Positions 25,023 through 36,451 of a DNA stretch of 64,000 bases are shown piece after piece. The translations under genes and the position numbers were made by a program. Source of the DNA: Paramarasmius palmivorus (Eukaryota; Basidiomycota; Agaricomycetes; Agaricales; Marasmiaceae); the NCBI GenBank assembly GCA_037176845.1, contig JAYKXP010000111.1, positions 62,001-126,000 on the forward strand, read 5' to 3'. The notes under the pieces were generated by a model. It was given only the letters and a program-made list of their open reading frames with translations, searched no databases and was not told the DNA's origin. Each line of letters begins with the position of its first letter. The stretch's first letter is position 1.

Positions 25023-25974
25023 CTAGACGTCCACGCGAGAGATCAGAGCAAGATTACCATCGCCGCTGATCAAAGCCTCCCGAGCCCGATCTCTCCATTT
25101 ATCCGGCATAACCGTCTCGATGTGGTGTGCTACCTTTTGCTTGGACATGTAGGGAAGATCCACTGTGTCGGTGGCGTTCTCATAGTCGTCTTGGGAAAAG
25201 TGTTGACGGACAGAGTTGGCGAGAAACATCAGACGGTGACCAGGAGGATACTCCAGTCGAATGAGCCTGTACAAAATGCCACGGATCTCCTGAATATTTT
25301 ATCAGTTCTGGCTGACAGAGTTGAGAAGCGCACACGGACTTACATTGCGACGCAAATAGGCAAACCGTCTATCCAAGACCTCATCTCCGGTCTCAGGAGA
25401 AGCCTCCTCAGGAAAGGCCCTCTCGAAACGTTCCGTAACAAGGTTGACCCCGTGAGCAATGTTTCCATTCCACATAGGGCCATAAAACACGGTGGGGATC
25501 AGTCCACAGATGAAGTGAATATTCCCGAACTTGATTGACTCATAGGTGATAATCATCGGCAATGGTGTGATGGACTTGATAGCGAATAATCAGCAACGAC
25601 TCAAGGGCAAGGGAAGTAAGAACGAACCTTGAAAAAGTTGGCAGTCCGCAGAGCCTCTATCTGCCGGCTGGTAGTGTCACGAAGTCGTCCACTCCTTCGC
25701 ACCAAGGCGTGACGGGTACCTCGGAGCCTCTGGGGAATAATAGAGTCAGTAGCGCCTTCATGGGATCGCAAAAGTGACGCTACATACCTCGAGGATGGTC
25801 ATACGGCTGCAGAGAGGACACTAGGGGGACATTAGTCAAGTACAAGATATTGTGAGTCCATCGCTCACGAGATGGTACCGAGGTTGGAGCTGCACAGAAG
25901 TAGTCAGCGATGAGGTCAATCCCGGCAATCAAAGAGTGACAGACCTTTGGGTTGAGGTACCGGGGGCAAACCAT
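25023..25974 (-). CDS. Orphan cargo protein, about 265 residues
   Basis: It starts MVCPRYLNPKVCHSL at 25974. Manual splicing gives five exons; introns begin at GTGAGCGATGG, GTATGTAGCG, GTTCGTTCTT and GTAAGTCCGTG, and all junctions keep the frame open. Later exons contain TPLPMIITYESIKFGNIHF, FYGPMWNGNIAHGVNL, an acidic stretch (FPEEASPETGDEVLDRRF), YRLIRLEYPPGHRLMFLANS and a final DNLALISRVDV-like end. The spacing to the previous gene is about 250 bp, with the same strand. I recognise no domain and no transmembrane segment. One acceptor (CTCCGAG/GTACC) is unusual and was chosen because it alone preserves the frame, so that junction needs transcript support. Confidence 0.6.
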
Positions 25975-26280
25975 TGCTAGAGTAGTGGTTTTAGAGTAGA
26001 GAATTGAAGGGATGGACGATTAGAGAGGTAGAGAATTGGAAGGAAAGACAATGTGGAAAGAGGAGGGATGGACTGCAAAAAATTCGAATTTAAGTTACAC
26101 CGACGACGCTTCTGGCCCGATTTGGAGGTTACCCACAATGGGAATGGAATGACGTGCCATAAACACGAGTTGTCCCGTGTCCCATGATTTTCAGCATCGG
26201 GGATACAGCTGCGCAGAAATCATGAGTCTATTCAGGGAAATATACAGACATTGCGACCGACAGAGATTCTTGCATCACCT

Positions 26281-27181
26281 CTATTTTCGAGGGGATACAC
26301 GCTTAGAATGACAATGAGCGGCAAAGTCATCAACACTGCAGAGTGCGTTGCAGTACATCTCCGCTACTCCCATGCAAGCGACGTTCACTCGAGCTTCGTA
26401 TTCCTCCATGCGATTGACCATGTCTCCTCTACCTAGCAAATCCAGAACCCGTATTTTGTAGGTGATGAGAGTGCTCTTGAGCTTCTCCAACTCCCGATGG
26501 CGATTGTCCAGGTGGGCACAGACGGTGTCGTGTGTATGGCCAGGCTTCATGCACTCGTCGAACAGTGTATTGTACAGGATTCGGTTATCTTGCTGCCCAA
26601 CATTCATCTGCCGAAGCTTGTTGTCGATCTTCTTGCACCGGTTTTCCCATTTCAGTTGCACACTAATACTGAAATGAGTACCATTGATGGGTAAATGTTC
26701 AAAGTTACACACCGAGCTCTTGCATCGACAATTTCCTGCGACTCGACCTCTATTCCTGTCTTGGGGGACCCTTGACTATGATCTTGCCCCTGTGCAAGCG
26801 CAGGGATAGACCTAGAGTAACGACGAAGCGTTAGCATTGGTGTTAGAGAAAGAGTCGGGGTGATGCACGTTGTGGTGGTCTTTGGCGCTTTACTGGTCGA
26901 CGAAGTCACTTTATTTGATCTCTTGAATTGTCCAAGCTTCTTTTCGATCCGGCTATGTAAGTTGTATGAGTTGAAAAGGTGGAAATCTCCCAGGAAGACC
27001 AGATAATAGCGGTACCGTTCGTATCTACGTTTGGCGATCTCTTCTTTGTTTCTAGACCGAAATCAGCCTCGAAGAACATAAATAATGCACGGATTACACA
27101 CCGATGATAGCTTTTGAGGCTCCTCTGACGATGTGCCAATTTTTGTTCGAGGGGAGTCTGATATAATCGTGGTCGAGGCAT
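26281..27181 (-). CDS. Basic N-terminus coiled protein of an agaricomycete family
   Basis: The start is MPRPRLYQTPLEQKLAHR at 27181. Splicing out a 49-nt intron (GTGTGTAATC...GGTCTAG) joins KSYHR to NKEEIAKRRYERYR, a strongly basic N-terminal helix that I recall as a recurrent agaricomycete arrangement. A variable Ser/Thr/Pro-rich linker follows. After a second intron (GTGTGTAACTT...AGTATTAG) comes a helical C-terminal half with WENRCKKIDNKLRQM, CAHLDNRHRELEKLK and a conserved-looking Cys/His-containing tail. The total is about 240 residues. The basic N-terminus suggests nucleic-acid contact, and the second half looks coiled; both are inferences. It lies in line with the other cargo genes on the minus strand, about 300 bp from its neighbours. 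Confidence 0.65.
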
Positions 27182-27648
27182 AAGTGTAGTAGGTGAGGTT
27201 AAAGCGAACTGGACCCTAGGTCGACTAGTGTTTGATGTTTACTTTTTTCCCTCGGGTTATTCTGGATTTTTGGTGGCAAGTCAATTCAGCTGTTCCGAGC
27301 ATGATGGTGTACAAAGCGAAGCGATTGGAATTGAACTGCGTCTTACATGTTCAAAAAAACATGCCGGTTTCTCTTCCGAGATGCCGGTCTTGCGCGCCTA
27401 TGGATGAGCGCTCCCTTGAATTCACCTCCCTAGGCCTGTTCTGGCCATCTAAGTCAACTGTATCGATAGTTTACAAGATAGTTTGCGAACATATCTACTA
27501 CATTTCAATACAAAACACATATCTCAGCTACTTGTCATACCGCAAGCAGGAATAACTAATAGATCCCACAAAGCGCTGGTATCTCGTATTTGGCTACATG
27601 CTTGTATCGGCGCAAATGACATTGGCCCCGAAAACATGAGACTTGATG

Positions 27649-28548
27649 TCAGATGAGAAGCGGACCAATGAGTATAACGGACCGAGCCAGAGTCTTCTTG
27701 AAATCCATCCGTCGGCTTTTCACATGGTCCGACGCGTCGACGTCGACACGAGGCGCAGAAGTGAACAGAAAATGGCAAGAAAATGGGGCAGGCACTGTAG
27801 GGTCTTGCACCAAAGGCTTGGGATCGGTGGGGTATGCAGACATCTGAGCCGGCTTGACAATCGGAGGCGAATTTAGAAGGGAAAACCAATTCGATGGTCC
27901 TAGGGGTTTGCTGGAATCGCGATGTACGCGCACATCCGGCCTCGTGTCTTCCAGGGATTGGAAAGGATTGGTGGGTATAGAGGGACTTGCGCAACTCAGA
28001 GATGGAAGCCTGCAAGAAAACTGGCTGTAAGGTATCAAAATGAATGGTGTTCTGGGCAGAAGAGCCTAGATCGTACAAGAAAGGTTTATCGCAGTCGCGT
28101 GCCTTCGGTTGGCATTAATGGTTGTAAAGTGATTGAGCCTCGAGCCCATGCTTCTCGGTGCTGAGGCAAAGAAGGTCATCGGGGTATAAGGAGCACGTCC
28201 ATTTTCAGGTGAATTCGGTGGGAACGAGAGGCATGAGGGTATTGACAGCTGCGTTAATGAAGTGGAACGTACCAAATTGAGACCATGCATTCCTTTGGAG
28301 AGCAAGAACGTTCGGGAATAAGGATTTGGAACGGACCAAACAGTCCGCGGGACCTAATTTCTTCACCTGTTCCTCGTTCCAAGCACTCCAATTCGGCCTT
28401 CCAGCTTCGATTCCAATGCGGAACTTGATGTCTTCACTTGTTCCACATTCCAAGCACTCCAATCCGTCTTTCCGGCTTCGATCCCAGGGCTTTGCGGTCC
28501 GAATACAGTCAGGGTGGGGTTGGTGAAGGTCGGATTGGTGAAGGTCAT
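27649..28548 (-). CDS. Cargo gene with a duplicated 71-bp exon segment; 3' part uncertain
   Basis: The start ATG at 28548 gives MTFTNPTFTNPTLTVFG, then SPGIEAGKTDWSAWNVEQ. Removing a 71-nt intron (28437-28367) continues VKKLGPADCLVRSKSLFPNV and LALQRNAWSQF. The intron corresponds exactly to one unit of a tandem duplication. Downstream, a Pro-rich frame (27.65-28.03 kb) contains SIPTNPFQSLEDTRPDVR and PSNWFSLLNSPP and ends at 27649; it is probably the last exon. The splice joining the two parts could not be fixed. No domain is recognised. Without the splice the 71-bp repeat would shift the frame, so the alternative is that the gene is broken. Confidence 0.4.
28347..28488 (-). repeat. 71-bp tandem duplication, two units
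   Basis: The units at 28418-28488 and 28347-28417 are close to 85 percent identical and directly adjacent. Each contains TTGGAGTGCTTGGAA and CARGTGAAG, where AG/GT can serve as both donor and acceptor. Confidence 0.85.
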
Positions 28549-28698
28549 GAATGAAGGTCACGCATTGATTGACACGTGTGTTTATGGGCAACAATATATC
28601 ATTCATCTCAATACTACAGATCTACATTCGATTTTTTTTTTACATTTTAAAGTTATTACATGCGAACACAATGAGAACAAAAAAGTACGTGGAGGCGA

Positions 28699-29688
28699 TC
28701 AAGGCCAGAGCCAACCCTCTCCGGCAGGAACCACTGGATAGTTCACGCCAGTGACGGGGCCGATAACATGGACAGCGTTGTCATTGAAACGAGCGGTGTA
28801 GGCATTGGCAGCCTGCAATTCCGTACCAAAGTACTGATACGCGTTGCCGCTGACACCGCTGGTAACACTCTGAGCAACGATCCTGTATTCATATGTCAGT
28901 AGGGTTGTCGATGTACCAAGAGGGAAGAAACATACGTTCCGCGACACCAACCAACTCTGGCCCCGGAAAACACAGCGTACCATCTCTGGTCGTTGGGTGG
29001 CAAGGTCACAGTAAAACCGCAAGCTGGGCAGAGCAATCCCGAAGGTGAACCTGACACGACGTGTGGATTAGCACCAGCGCCGACTACAGTGTTGACGAGA
29101 TGGAGAGGAGGTGATGGAATGCCCTGAGGGTGTTGGCTAGCGTTGGTTGCGCTGGGGCTATTAACCTCTGCAATAGACCAATGGTTAGTAAAGGATTGCA
29201 GAGACAGGTAGACAGAAACATACGTTGGGTGCCCTGGTTCGTCACCACCCCGTCACCTATAGAAACACGTTAGCCAGAGCACAATAGACAGGAATAACTG
29301 GCTACTTACCAGTGTCGGTGGTGTTGTCGACACTGGCATTGTTGTTGACACCGGCACTGTCGACATTGGCTATCACTTAGTTGTTAGTGAACACGTCCCG
29401 GATCATATGACTGTAATAACGCACCAGCATGATTGTCAGTAACAGCGCTATTGGTCGAGACAGGGTTGCTGGTCGCGTCATCTGAGTAGTCGATAAGCAA
29501 GGAAGCATAGAGTGAAGCTGAAGGAAAACATACCAGCGGTGGCAGCTGCGGCAACAGCAATGTCCTGCAAAGCAGTGACAATGGCGGCCACTTGATCGGC
29601 GGAGAGAGCTGTGAAGAGCTGTGAGAGAAGGTCGCGATGGTAAACGAGTAGCATGCGCACCGCTGAATGCTTGAGCGAGGGTGGACAT
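28699..29688 (-). CDS. Protein with RNase H1 N-terminal-type domain (KDZ cargo)
   Basis: It starts MSTLAQAFS at 29688, about 60 bp after a TATA-like GATATAAAAA. A 52-nt intron joins it to ALSADQVAAIVTALQD. Several tiny exons follow with Asn/Thr/Val-rich sequence (SNPVSTNSAVTDN, NVDSAGVNNNASVDN). The last exons encode LLCPACGFTVTLPP, then RWYAVFSGARVGWCRGT joined across an intron to IVAQSVTSGVSGNAYQYFGT and ELQAANAYTARFN. The WYAV-x-GR-x-G-W...V-GxSG...F-T...A-AY pattern is that of the RNase H1 N-terminal (hybrid-binding, also called viroplasmin-type) fold, which grips RNA:DNA hybrid or dsRNA. No RNase H catalytic domain follows; the protein ends GEGWLWP. The preceding CxxC pair could be half of a metal site. 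A nucleic-acid-binding accessory role is inferred. Confidence 0.65.
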
Positions 29689-30127
29689 TGGTGAAGGAAC
29701 ACAAGAGATGGGGATGGATCGAGAGATGATTTCGAGGGGGTTTTTATATCCAAAAGTCGTCCCAGAGTTGCTTCTTTTGGATAACGACCAAAGGGATCAG
29801 TGAAGAGGGGAAAGATCTCGGGAAAGGATGAATCAGACGAACCAAGATTGCGAAGTTGGAACTGGGAGCCATGAGGCAAGACATCGCCTCATTTTGGAAT
29901 TCCACCGTCCGGAACTCAAACTGAATGCTCTCCCTTGATTTCTATCGAGTTTTCGATGGTATTAAAGACCACTTGCAGTATCGGAGACCGTGTATGAAGA
30001 CTAGTGGTTGTGGTGAGTTGAGAGAATAACACAAATTTTCGGTTTCTCTTTGTTTGGCTTAGGTGATATGACATCATGCCAGGCGTTCCATGGCCAATTG
30101 TATTGAGGCGGTTTTCAGTTGATTAGT

Positions 30128-33100
30128 CTATTTTGGATAATCTACTTCCATATCCATATGAATGTCTACAGGCACGTTGGTCTCATTATCATCTTCCAAG
30201 TCCAACTCCACCACCAATTCAGCTAATTTGCCCAACTCGGTATCTCCTCCACTCCCTCGAAGACTCTCCAATACCTCTCGTGCTCGGATCCTAACAGCTT
30301 GCCACTTGCGAGTCCAGGCTTGCTCTCGACATCGTTCCGTGAATGCATGTTCGGTAGCGTACGCTGCTAACCCTTCGGAAAGCCATGGCGACACATCTTT
30401 GCGGCGATTGATTTGCGTGAGCCACCAGTGTGCCTGCCACTGACAAAAGGCGAGGGCGCGACGCATTTCTTCATCGACGAGCAAAAGTTCTTCCCGAGAG
30501 CGTCGTGCCCTGGCTCTGGCCTTACACCACTCTACTCTTAAACCTAGGTAGTCCCGTTTCAGCTCTCAGGTGAAATGATATGGAATATGTAATTGTACTC
30601 ACTGGCCTCAATCTCCGTGGAACTCGCACTATCCGTTGATCCGTCCGGCAGGGTCTTGTACCAGATCCAAGAAGGCGTAATCCTCTTGGATTCTCCGCGG
30701 AGAGGTTTTGTGGTGACTGCAACGACACCGTTGAGATATCCTGCAAGGTCTGACTCGGAGACCCCAGCTCGCAGAAGGTCTTGTCGGAACTGTTCTTTCT
30801 CTTGCTCACAGAGGATTCTTTCGTTGATAGCACGAACATCTTTATCCTTGAGCTCTTGGTAAACCTTCATCCAATCACCAGGCCCTTGGAGGCGAAGGAG
30901 TGCAGCACGTGCAACCCTATATGTTGAGCACGCAGCTTCGATTCGGTGTTGAAGCTGCTCCTCCAGTGCACGATGTCGAGTATACTGGCTTTGAGATTTG
31001 ACGGTACGATCGCGATACATCGAGACCAAGCTCCGTGCACGCAGGTGACCTTGAAGCTTGATCAGAGCATCTGATCCTTGTGCCTCTCGAAGACGGATTT
31101 CGATACTGACGAGTTCCGGGGTACGCAGCAGCGACTGAATGGTTGGGGTAAGCGTTTCCGAGCTGGAGAGATGAACCACCATGTGCTGAGGGGAAACTTT
31201 TTCCGTAGCATCGAGGGCTTCAAGGACGGGACGAATGGCTGGGAAATGCTTCGCTTGCTCCTTTCGGAAGCTCCGGATGCGAAGTAAGAGAGTCGTTTGA
31301 CGTTTTTGGTTCGCTGTCTGCTGGATCAGCGTGCGGTTGTTGTTCTTGAAGTAGAGGATGAGATTACGCCTGTAGATGAGTTAGAAAGTGTGTGTGTGTG
31401 TGACAAAAGCTTGACAACGCACTGAGCTTCCTCAATGTCTAATGCCTCAATGAGCATGCTATTGCGGTTCAACCCCTGAGCATTGCCGGTGAGCTCGGTA
31501 GCAAAATCTTCTTCCGCCAAGGCCTTTTTAACGTGTTTGAGTTTCAAGTCTGGTCAAAGTAGTTAGACGGTGGGTGCGTAGATGGCATATAGAATAGGAC
31601 AAACTTGAATGGGGAAGATCGTACGGGCATGGTTGCGTACCATCCCTTTCCCATGCCTCCACCTCCGCAAGCCAAACCTCAAGAAGTGCTGAATGGTCGA
31701 CAGTGAGCGCTTCATGGAATGCGTTGAATGATCGCTGATGTACAACAATCTCCGTAATGGCGCCAACAAGCTTCTTTAGAAGCGAGTTCTCTGAAGAAGA
31801 CATTAGAATTGGAATGGTGACGTCAGCATTGGAATGTTTTCAACGCACCAAGATTGATCATCTTGCGGTGGTTCCAGTGATTGCAGTGCGCATCCTGTGT
31901 CTCCCATCGAGCGCCGGTAGACATCATGGACAGCGAACTGGCAGTCTCGTTGTTTCCGGACCACTCGCGCTCCTGCCCTTCACCATCAGCCTTGCCCACT
32001 CCTTCGGTGTAGTTCAACGCGAACTTTGCGTGACACGTTTCCTTGTGAGCCGGAAGGTGAAACTTGGGTACCTTGAACGTAACCTTTCGCCCAGGGGATA
32101 ATTGGAGCCATTCAGGCATCTTGTTCATGCGTAGGAAAAAGTTGATCATCCATTGACATGCAATGTCATATGAGATGACAATGTGGCGAATCGATGAGCC
32201 TCTGAGTGTCGAGAGAAATATGTAGTCCATGTTGACATAGCTACGAAATCCGGGTTAGTAAAGCTGCTACGCATTGTCAGAAAACTGGAGTAACATACCG
32301 TTCCCCCTTCTGCAAGTCACCAATCCCATTGGGACGAAATAGCTCGTGCCGTGTACATGATACACATCCTATACCCGTCGCACGAAGACCTTTTGATTTC
32401 TTAGAGTTGGCGGCCCAGATCGCAGAGAAACTGACGCAATGAGATATCTAGGGCCACTTGAGGTTTGGAATGGTGAAGATATAGTAAAAAGGGCTTACCT
32501 CATCCGGATCCTTGGCGCGCTTGACAATCTCGTCGAGGTAAGGCTTATGATCGACCACGAATGCCCATCCCGGACTGAGAATTGCATCCCGCGCATCGTT
32601 CGCGCGTGCTCGTGCCTTTTGCTTGAAGTTGGCATCCTCGTTGAGAAGAAGGTTGTATAGCCAGCTATACATAAGTCAGATACGGATGTCCACATCAAAA
32701 ATGTGCTGCTTACGCTTGGCCTGGAGGAGCAAGCTCCCACCCCTCGGGAAGGTTCCTGCCTGGTTGTGGACATGCTCTACACGGCACGGCACCACTCCCC
32801 TCTGTGGTACCTGAAAGTCCAGATGGATCATGTGCACGCCCACATCGTTTCCCCATTCTGAGATTCCGCCACTGACGAACAACGAGCATGAATTGTGCGA
32901 GACGATCCTGAAAATGCTGTGAGGAAAGGGCTACCGGAGCAAAAAAAAAAAAAAAAGGAGTAAAGAACCGACCGGAAGCTTGACTAGCCCAGTGCCGTCA
33001 ACAATTTGTTCGAGTGAACGGTAAAAATCTGTCGCTGGCAGTTTGCCTTGTTCGTTGGTAATTTGGAAGTTCCGTAACAGTTCGAACGTTGCGGCAGACT

Positions 33101-34018
33101 GGGGTTCTTTGAAAGACGTGGGAAACCATCCAATCTCCAGTAGCTGGACGTATCGCTCTGTACGGCGACTAGTGAGCATGAATTGGGCCGTTAGGTAAAA
33201 TCTTACCTGGGGCATTTTCACATCCGCAAAATTGAAGGTCAACCAAATGAATTCCATTCCAAGACATGACCGCAAATTGCTTGTCTGGTGTAATTGGCCT
33301 TTCGCAGTTTTGACCTTTAGCGTGTCCTAGCTGTATCTGTAACCCTAATTCGCGAAGAGAGGTCCCTTGGAAGAAAGAACGCGATGTCCACTCCTAATCG
33401 TTGATGTCAATAAGCAGCTCGTAATAGAAAGATCTCGGACACACCTCGATAACATGTAAAGGTTGCGTTAGATGATTCAACACAACGCACGACCTGCAAT
33501 ACATCCGTAGCCCAAAACAATCCTTGCAGCGATACCGTGGCTGGTTTTCCCCGCAGCGACAACATGTATCCGTAAAGAACCGGCCTCGGCCTTCGACGAC
33601 CATCATTGCATCCAGGTAATGGTCTCGATAGTGCTCCTTCCAGCTGAGCAGTGGAGCATCCTATTAAGAGCATTAGATCAGGAAGTGCCTTTGGCAATGA
33701 ACATACTGAGTCTTCATAGCGTTTAGCCTTTTTTTTGGCCTCTACCTTAAGTCCTCCGAGTTCGGCAGTGGGCTTTCCTGAGTCTGAGACCGGGATAGAG
33801 TTGTCCAAAGGCGTAAACTGTACATCTTCTAGGGACGAGATGTAGGGGGTTTCGTGTGGAGGTGACTCGAGTTTGGGGTCAGAAGTAACAGTGACATTGA
33901 CTTTTCGTATTCTATGAGTTGAAGCAACATAAGTTTGTTGCTGTTCGATGGCGACATGGTTTGTGGTGGTGTGAGAGCGAGATTTGAATGGGTTTCCACC
34001 GCGACGTTTTTTGCTCAT
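30128..34018 (-). CDS. KDZ transposase with CxC2 cysteine cluster, apparently intact
   Basis: The start is MSKKRRGGNPFKSRS at 34018, a basic N-terminus. The second exon carries the zinc-binding CxC2-type cluster: CCRCGENQPRYRCKDC, then YCRSCVVLNH and HVIE. It is followed by W-x-RSFFQGTSLRELGLQIQLGH and FCGCENAP. Later exons hold the transposase core: DRLAQFMLVVRQWRNLRM, GRAHDPSGL, CPQPGRNLPEGW, the catalytic-motif segment DANFKQK, PGWAFVVD, then HIVISYDIACQWMINF, KFHLPAHKETC, NYTEGVGKADGEGQEREW and DAHCNHWNHRK. A long helical C-terminal region ends with LRVEWCKARARARRSREELLLVDEE-like sequence (given in parts) and WLSEGLAAYA. These are hallmarks of the KDZ family, a DDE transposase with an RNase H fold. 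About ten short introns can all be removed without meeting a stop, giving roughly 1,000 residues, normal for the family. Confidence 0.9.
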
Positions 34019-34306
34019 CGTCGTGATTGCCGATGAGCGAGTAATCCGAGAATCGGCTTGTTGTCAAATGTTCGGTCCGGATTCTGTCACCTGACTCACG
34101 CGAGGCAAACACGAGGCTTTCTATTTCCGGCCCTTCACGTTTGGAATGGTAATCCCATCCCTCATTCCGCTCCCTTCACCTTCTCGAGAACATCGTGGTC
34201 GAGTAACGATGACTAGGGCGTTACCCCAAAACGCTCCATTGTGCCATGTCGATTGGCTCAGGCACGACCTCTGTTAACGTCTCCTACCATTCCAATACCT
34301 GCGAGA
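34019..34306. promoter_or_regulatory. Shared divergent promoter, transposase and small plus-strand gene
   Basis: There are 288 bp between the two divergent ATGs. It contains TTTGGAATGGT (about 34142) and CCATTCCAAT (34287-34296), which are copies of the terminal-array motif in opposite orientation. This suggests that the factor binding the arrays could also control transcription here (inference). Confidence 0.4.
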
Positions 34307-34814
34307 ATGTCTACTCAAGACGATTTAGTGCTTACGGAGAGTGTACATGAAGATTTTCTCTTTTTTGGTGAGTTTATTTGTATGTTTTCTCTCCAGCTTT
34401 GACTCATGAGCGCGCACCTCAGTGCAATCTTTACAAACATTGACGGAAGACCAACAGCAAGCGGTTACCGATCTTATAGGCCTCCTTCTGGATGGTTCGT
34501 CACCCGTTTGCTGGAAATACGGGATAGTTAACATTTACCTGCCCTTTTCAGATGGAATGTCCATGTATAACCGGCTCTGTTGTTTTCTTCCGTTCTTGGA
34601 CGCGATTTTGGTCAGGCAGGATCTACCGTCTGTGGACGAGCAGGGCAGCGAAGATGCCAAATATGAAAACGTCCTAAAGGCAAGGAGAAAGGTACTGGAA
34701 AACATATCTGGAAAGGGAGGAGGACGTTGGAAATTCAAGGAAACACGGAGGATGGTTATGAGTTGGGTTGTAGGTCTCCGGGCAATGTTGAAGGCTAGGC
34801 TGAGGACTGAGTAG
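34307..34814 (+). CDS. Small orphan cargo protein, divergent from transposase
   Basis: It starts MSTQDDLVLTESVHEDF. Introns with donors GTGAGTTTAT and GTTCGTCACC and acceptors CCTCAG and TTTTCAG are removed to give QSLQTLTEDQQQAVTDLIG, then GMSMYNRLCCFLPFLDAIL, KYENVLKARRKVLENISG and a basic helical end WVVGLRAMLKARLRTE. The total is about 145 residues, mostly alpha-helical, with no domain recognised. It is the only cargo gene on the plus strand. The consistent exon phases and the lack of internal stops support it as real. Confidence 0.6.
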
Positions 34815-34864
34815 TATGTTTTCCGGGAATATCAGACGTATTTTTGATCCATTCCTCCACTCAC

Positions 34865-36375
34865 TGAAATCGCTTCCAAATTCTGCAATGACTGTCATTC
34901 CAATTACATCGACCATGACGGTATTCTTTCCTTTCGCTCCAATACACCTCTCGAGATGCACGCGTTATCCCGGTGATCGATCCGGTTCCACGGGCCATTC
35001 GTGTTTCTTCTTTGCCTCCCAATCCATCTCTTACATGATGATTGTCATTCCAACTGTGTCGAATACATGCCCACCTGTATTATCTTGGCACCGACACCTC
35101 TCCAAATTTCCATTCTTTTTTAGATTCTCGTACCGGTGAGGCGTGAGGGTTTGCAAATGATCTGGTTGCATAAAATTTATCGGAGAGGTATATACATCCT
35201 ATTAGACAGAACAATTGGAATGGTACGCTGAGGAGCTCGCTGTTTGGAGTGTTGAGCGCCAGGAAGAGATTGATGGTACCAACGGAAGTATTGGAAAGGT
35301 ATCCCATGCTATCGAATAGGGTATTTTGCGAGGGTATTGACGACAATACCAGGTAATTGGAGTGGATCAGTATGCAGGAATATCTAGAATGGCACGTTAC
35401 AATAGTCGGCAGGTATTTGGAGGGTTGACAGATTTCGAATACTGTGCCGATATAGATTTTTGGAACGCTGGGCATTTTGACGCGATTGGACATCATGTCA
35501 TTAAAAAATTGGAATGGCGCGGTACAGTTTCGGAAGTCACTAGCAATTGTTGGTAGTTTTGGATCAATATGGGAGTTCGAAGGTTTTTTGGAAGGCCGGG
35601 ACCGACCCAAGGTTGGAGAGGTGGGTATAAGTCGGGAATTGGAGCGGTGGAAACGGCGCTCGAGACACAATGGCATCGGATTTTTGGAACGGCAGCTAAC
35701 AAGAATTTGGTACGCCGATACATGTGGATCACTGGACGAATACAGCTATTTGGAATGCCGGGAAGTACTGGCTCAATTTCAAGGTTGGAGCGGTGAGTCT
35801 TTGGGAAGGGAGTCTATTGGAGTGGTGGAAACGATGAGGCACATGGGAATTGGAGTGCTGGAGGTTTCAAGTTGGGGAGTATTACGTGGATGGCTATTTG
35901 AAACAGTGGGACGTTTTGGGACGATTTCATAGTTGGAACGGTGGCTAGTATTGGCGAAAGGCGTGGCATTGGAGTGCTACAATAGATCTGAGGTAAGCCA
36001 GCGACAGGGAATTGGAGTGGTGAGGAATGAGGATAAGTCCTGGCGGATATGGCTATTTGGAATGCCGTGATATCTTGACATAAATGAGCTTTAGAATGGT
36101 AGGTGATTAGGGTTTGAAGTCCATTGGAGCGGAGGTAGTATTGGTGAAGGGATTGGCATTAGATAGGTAAGCCAGCGGCAGGAATTGGAGTGGTCACGAG
36201 AAACGAGGAAGAGGACTGGCAGATACAACTATTTGGAACGCTCAGGGAATGAATGGATAGGCAAGCCAGCGGCAGGAAATTGGAATGGTGAGGAATGAGG
36301 ATGAGCACTGGCGGATACAGCTATTTGGAGCGCCGTGACGCTTTATGGGGAAGGGAGCGTATTGGAACGGTAGAA
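34865..36375 (-). repeat. Right subterminal array of TCCAAWT motifs, mostly inverted
   Basis: From about 35,214 to 36,375 roughly 25-30 motif copies read AATTGGAGTGGT, TATTTGGAATGCCG or ATTGGAACGGT on the plus strand, the reverse complement of the left array. From 34,865 to 35,110 five or six copies are in plus orientation (CTTCCAAAT, CATTCCAATT, CTCTCCAAAT), so orientation switches near 35.15 kb. A higher-order unit of about 72 bp beginning GCCAGCGGCAGGAATTGG and ending CTATTTGGAACGC occurs at about 35,998, 36,171 and 36,264. Open frames inside (for example 35477-35932) are by-products of the repeats. Confidence 0.85.
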
Positions 36376-36451
36376 ACAATACGTCTAATGGCAGCCATAT
36401 AAGGAAAAGTAAGAAGAATAATTCTAACGGCGCCTTGTGGAAAGGCCAGAC

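Noticed and set aside
19512..34814. A TET/JBP dioxygenase gene among the cargo
   Set aside because: Such genes are known companions of KDZ elements, so I looked for the HxD...H-type iron-binding pattern and found no convincing candidate in any cargo frame.
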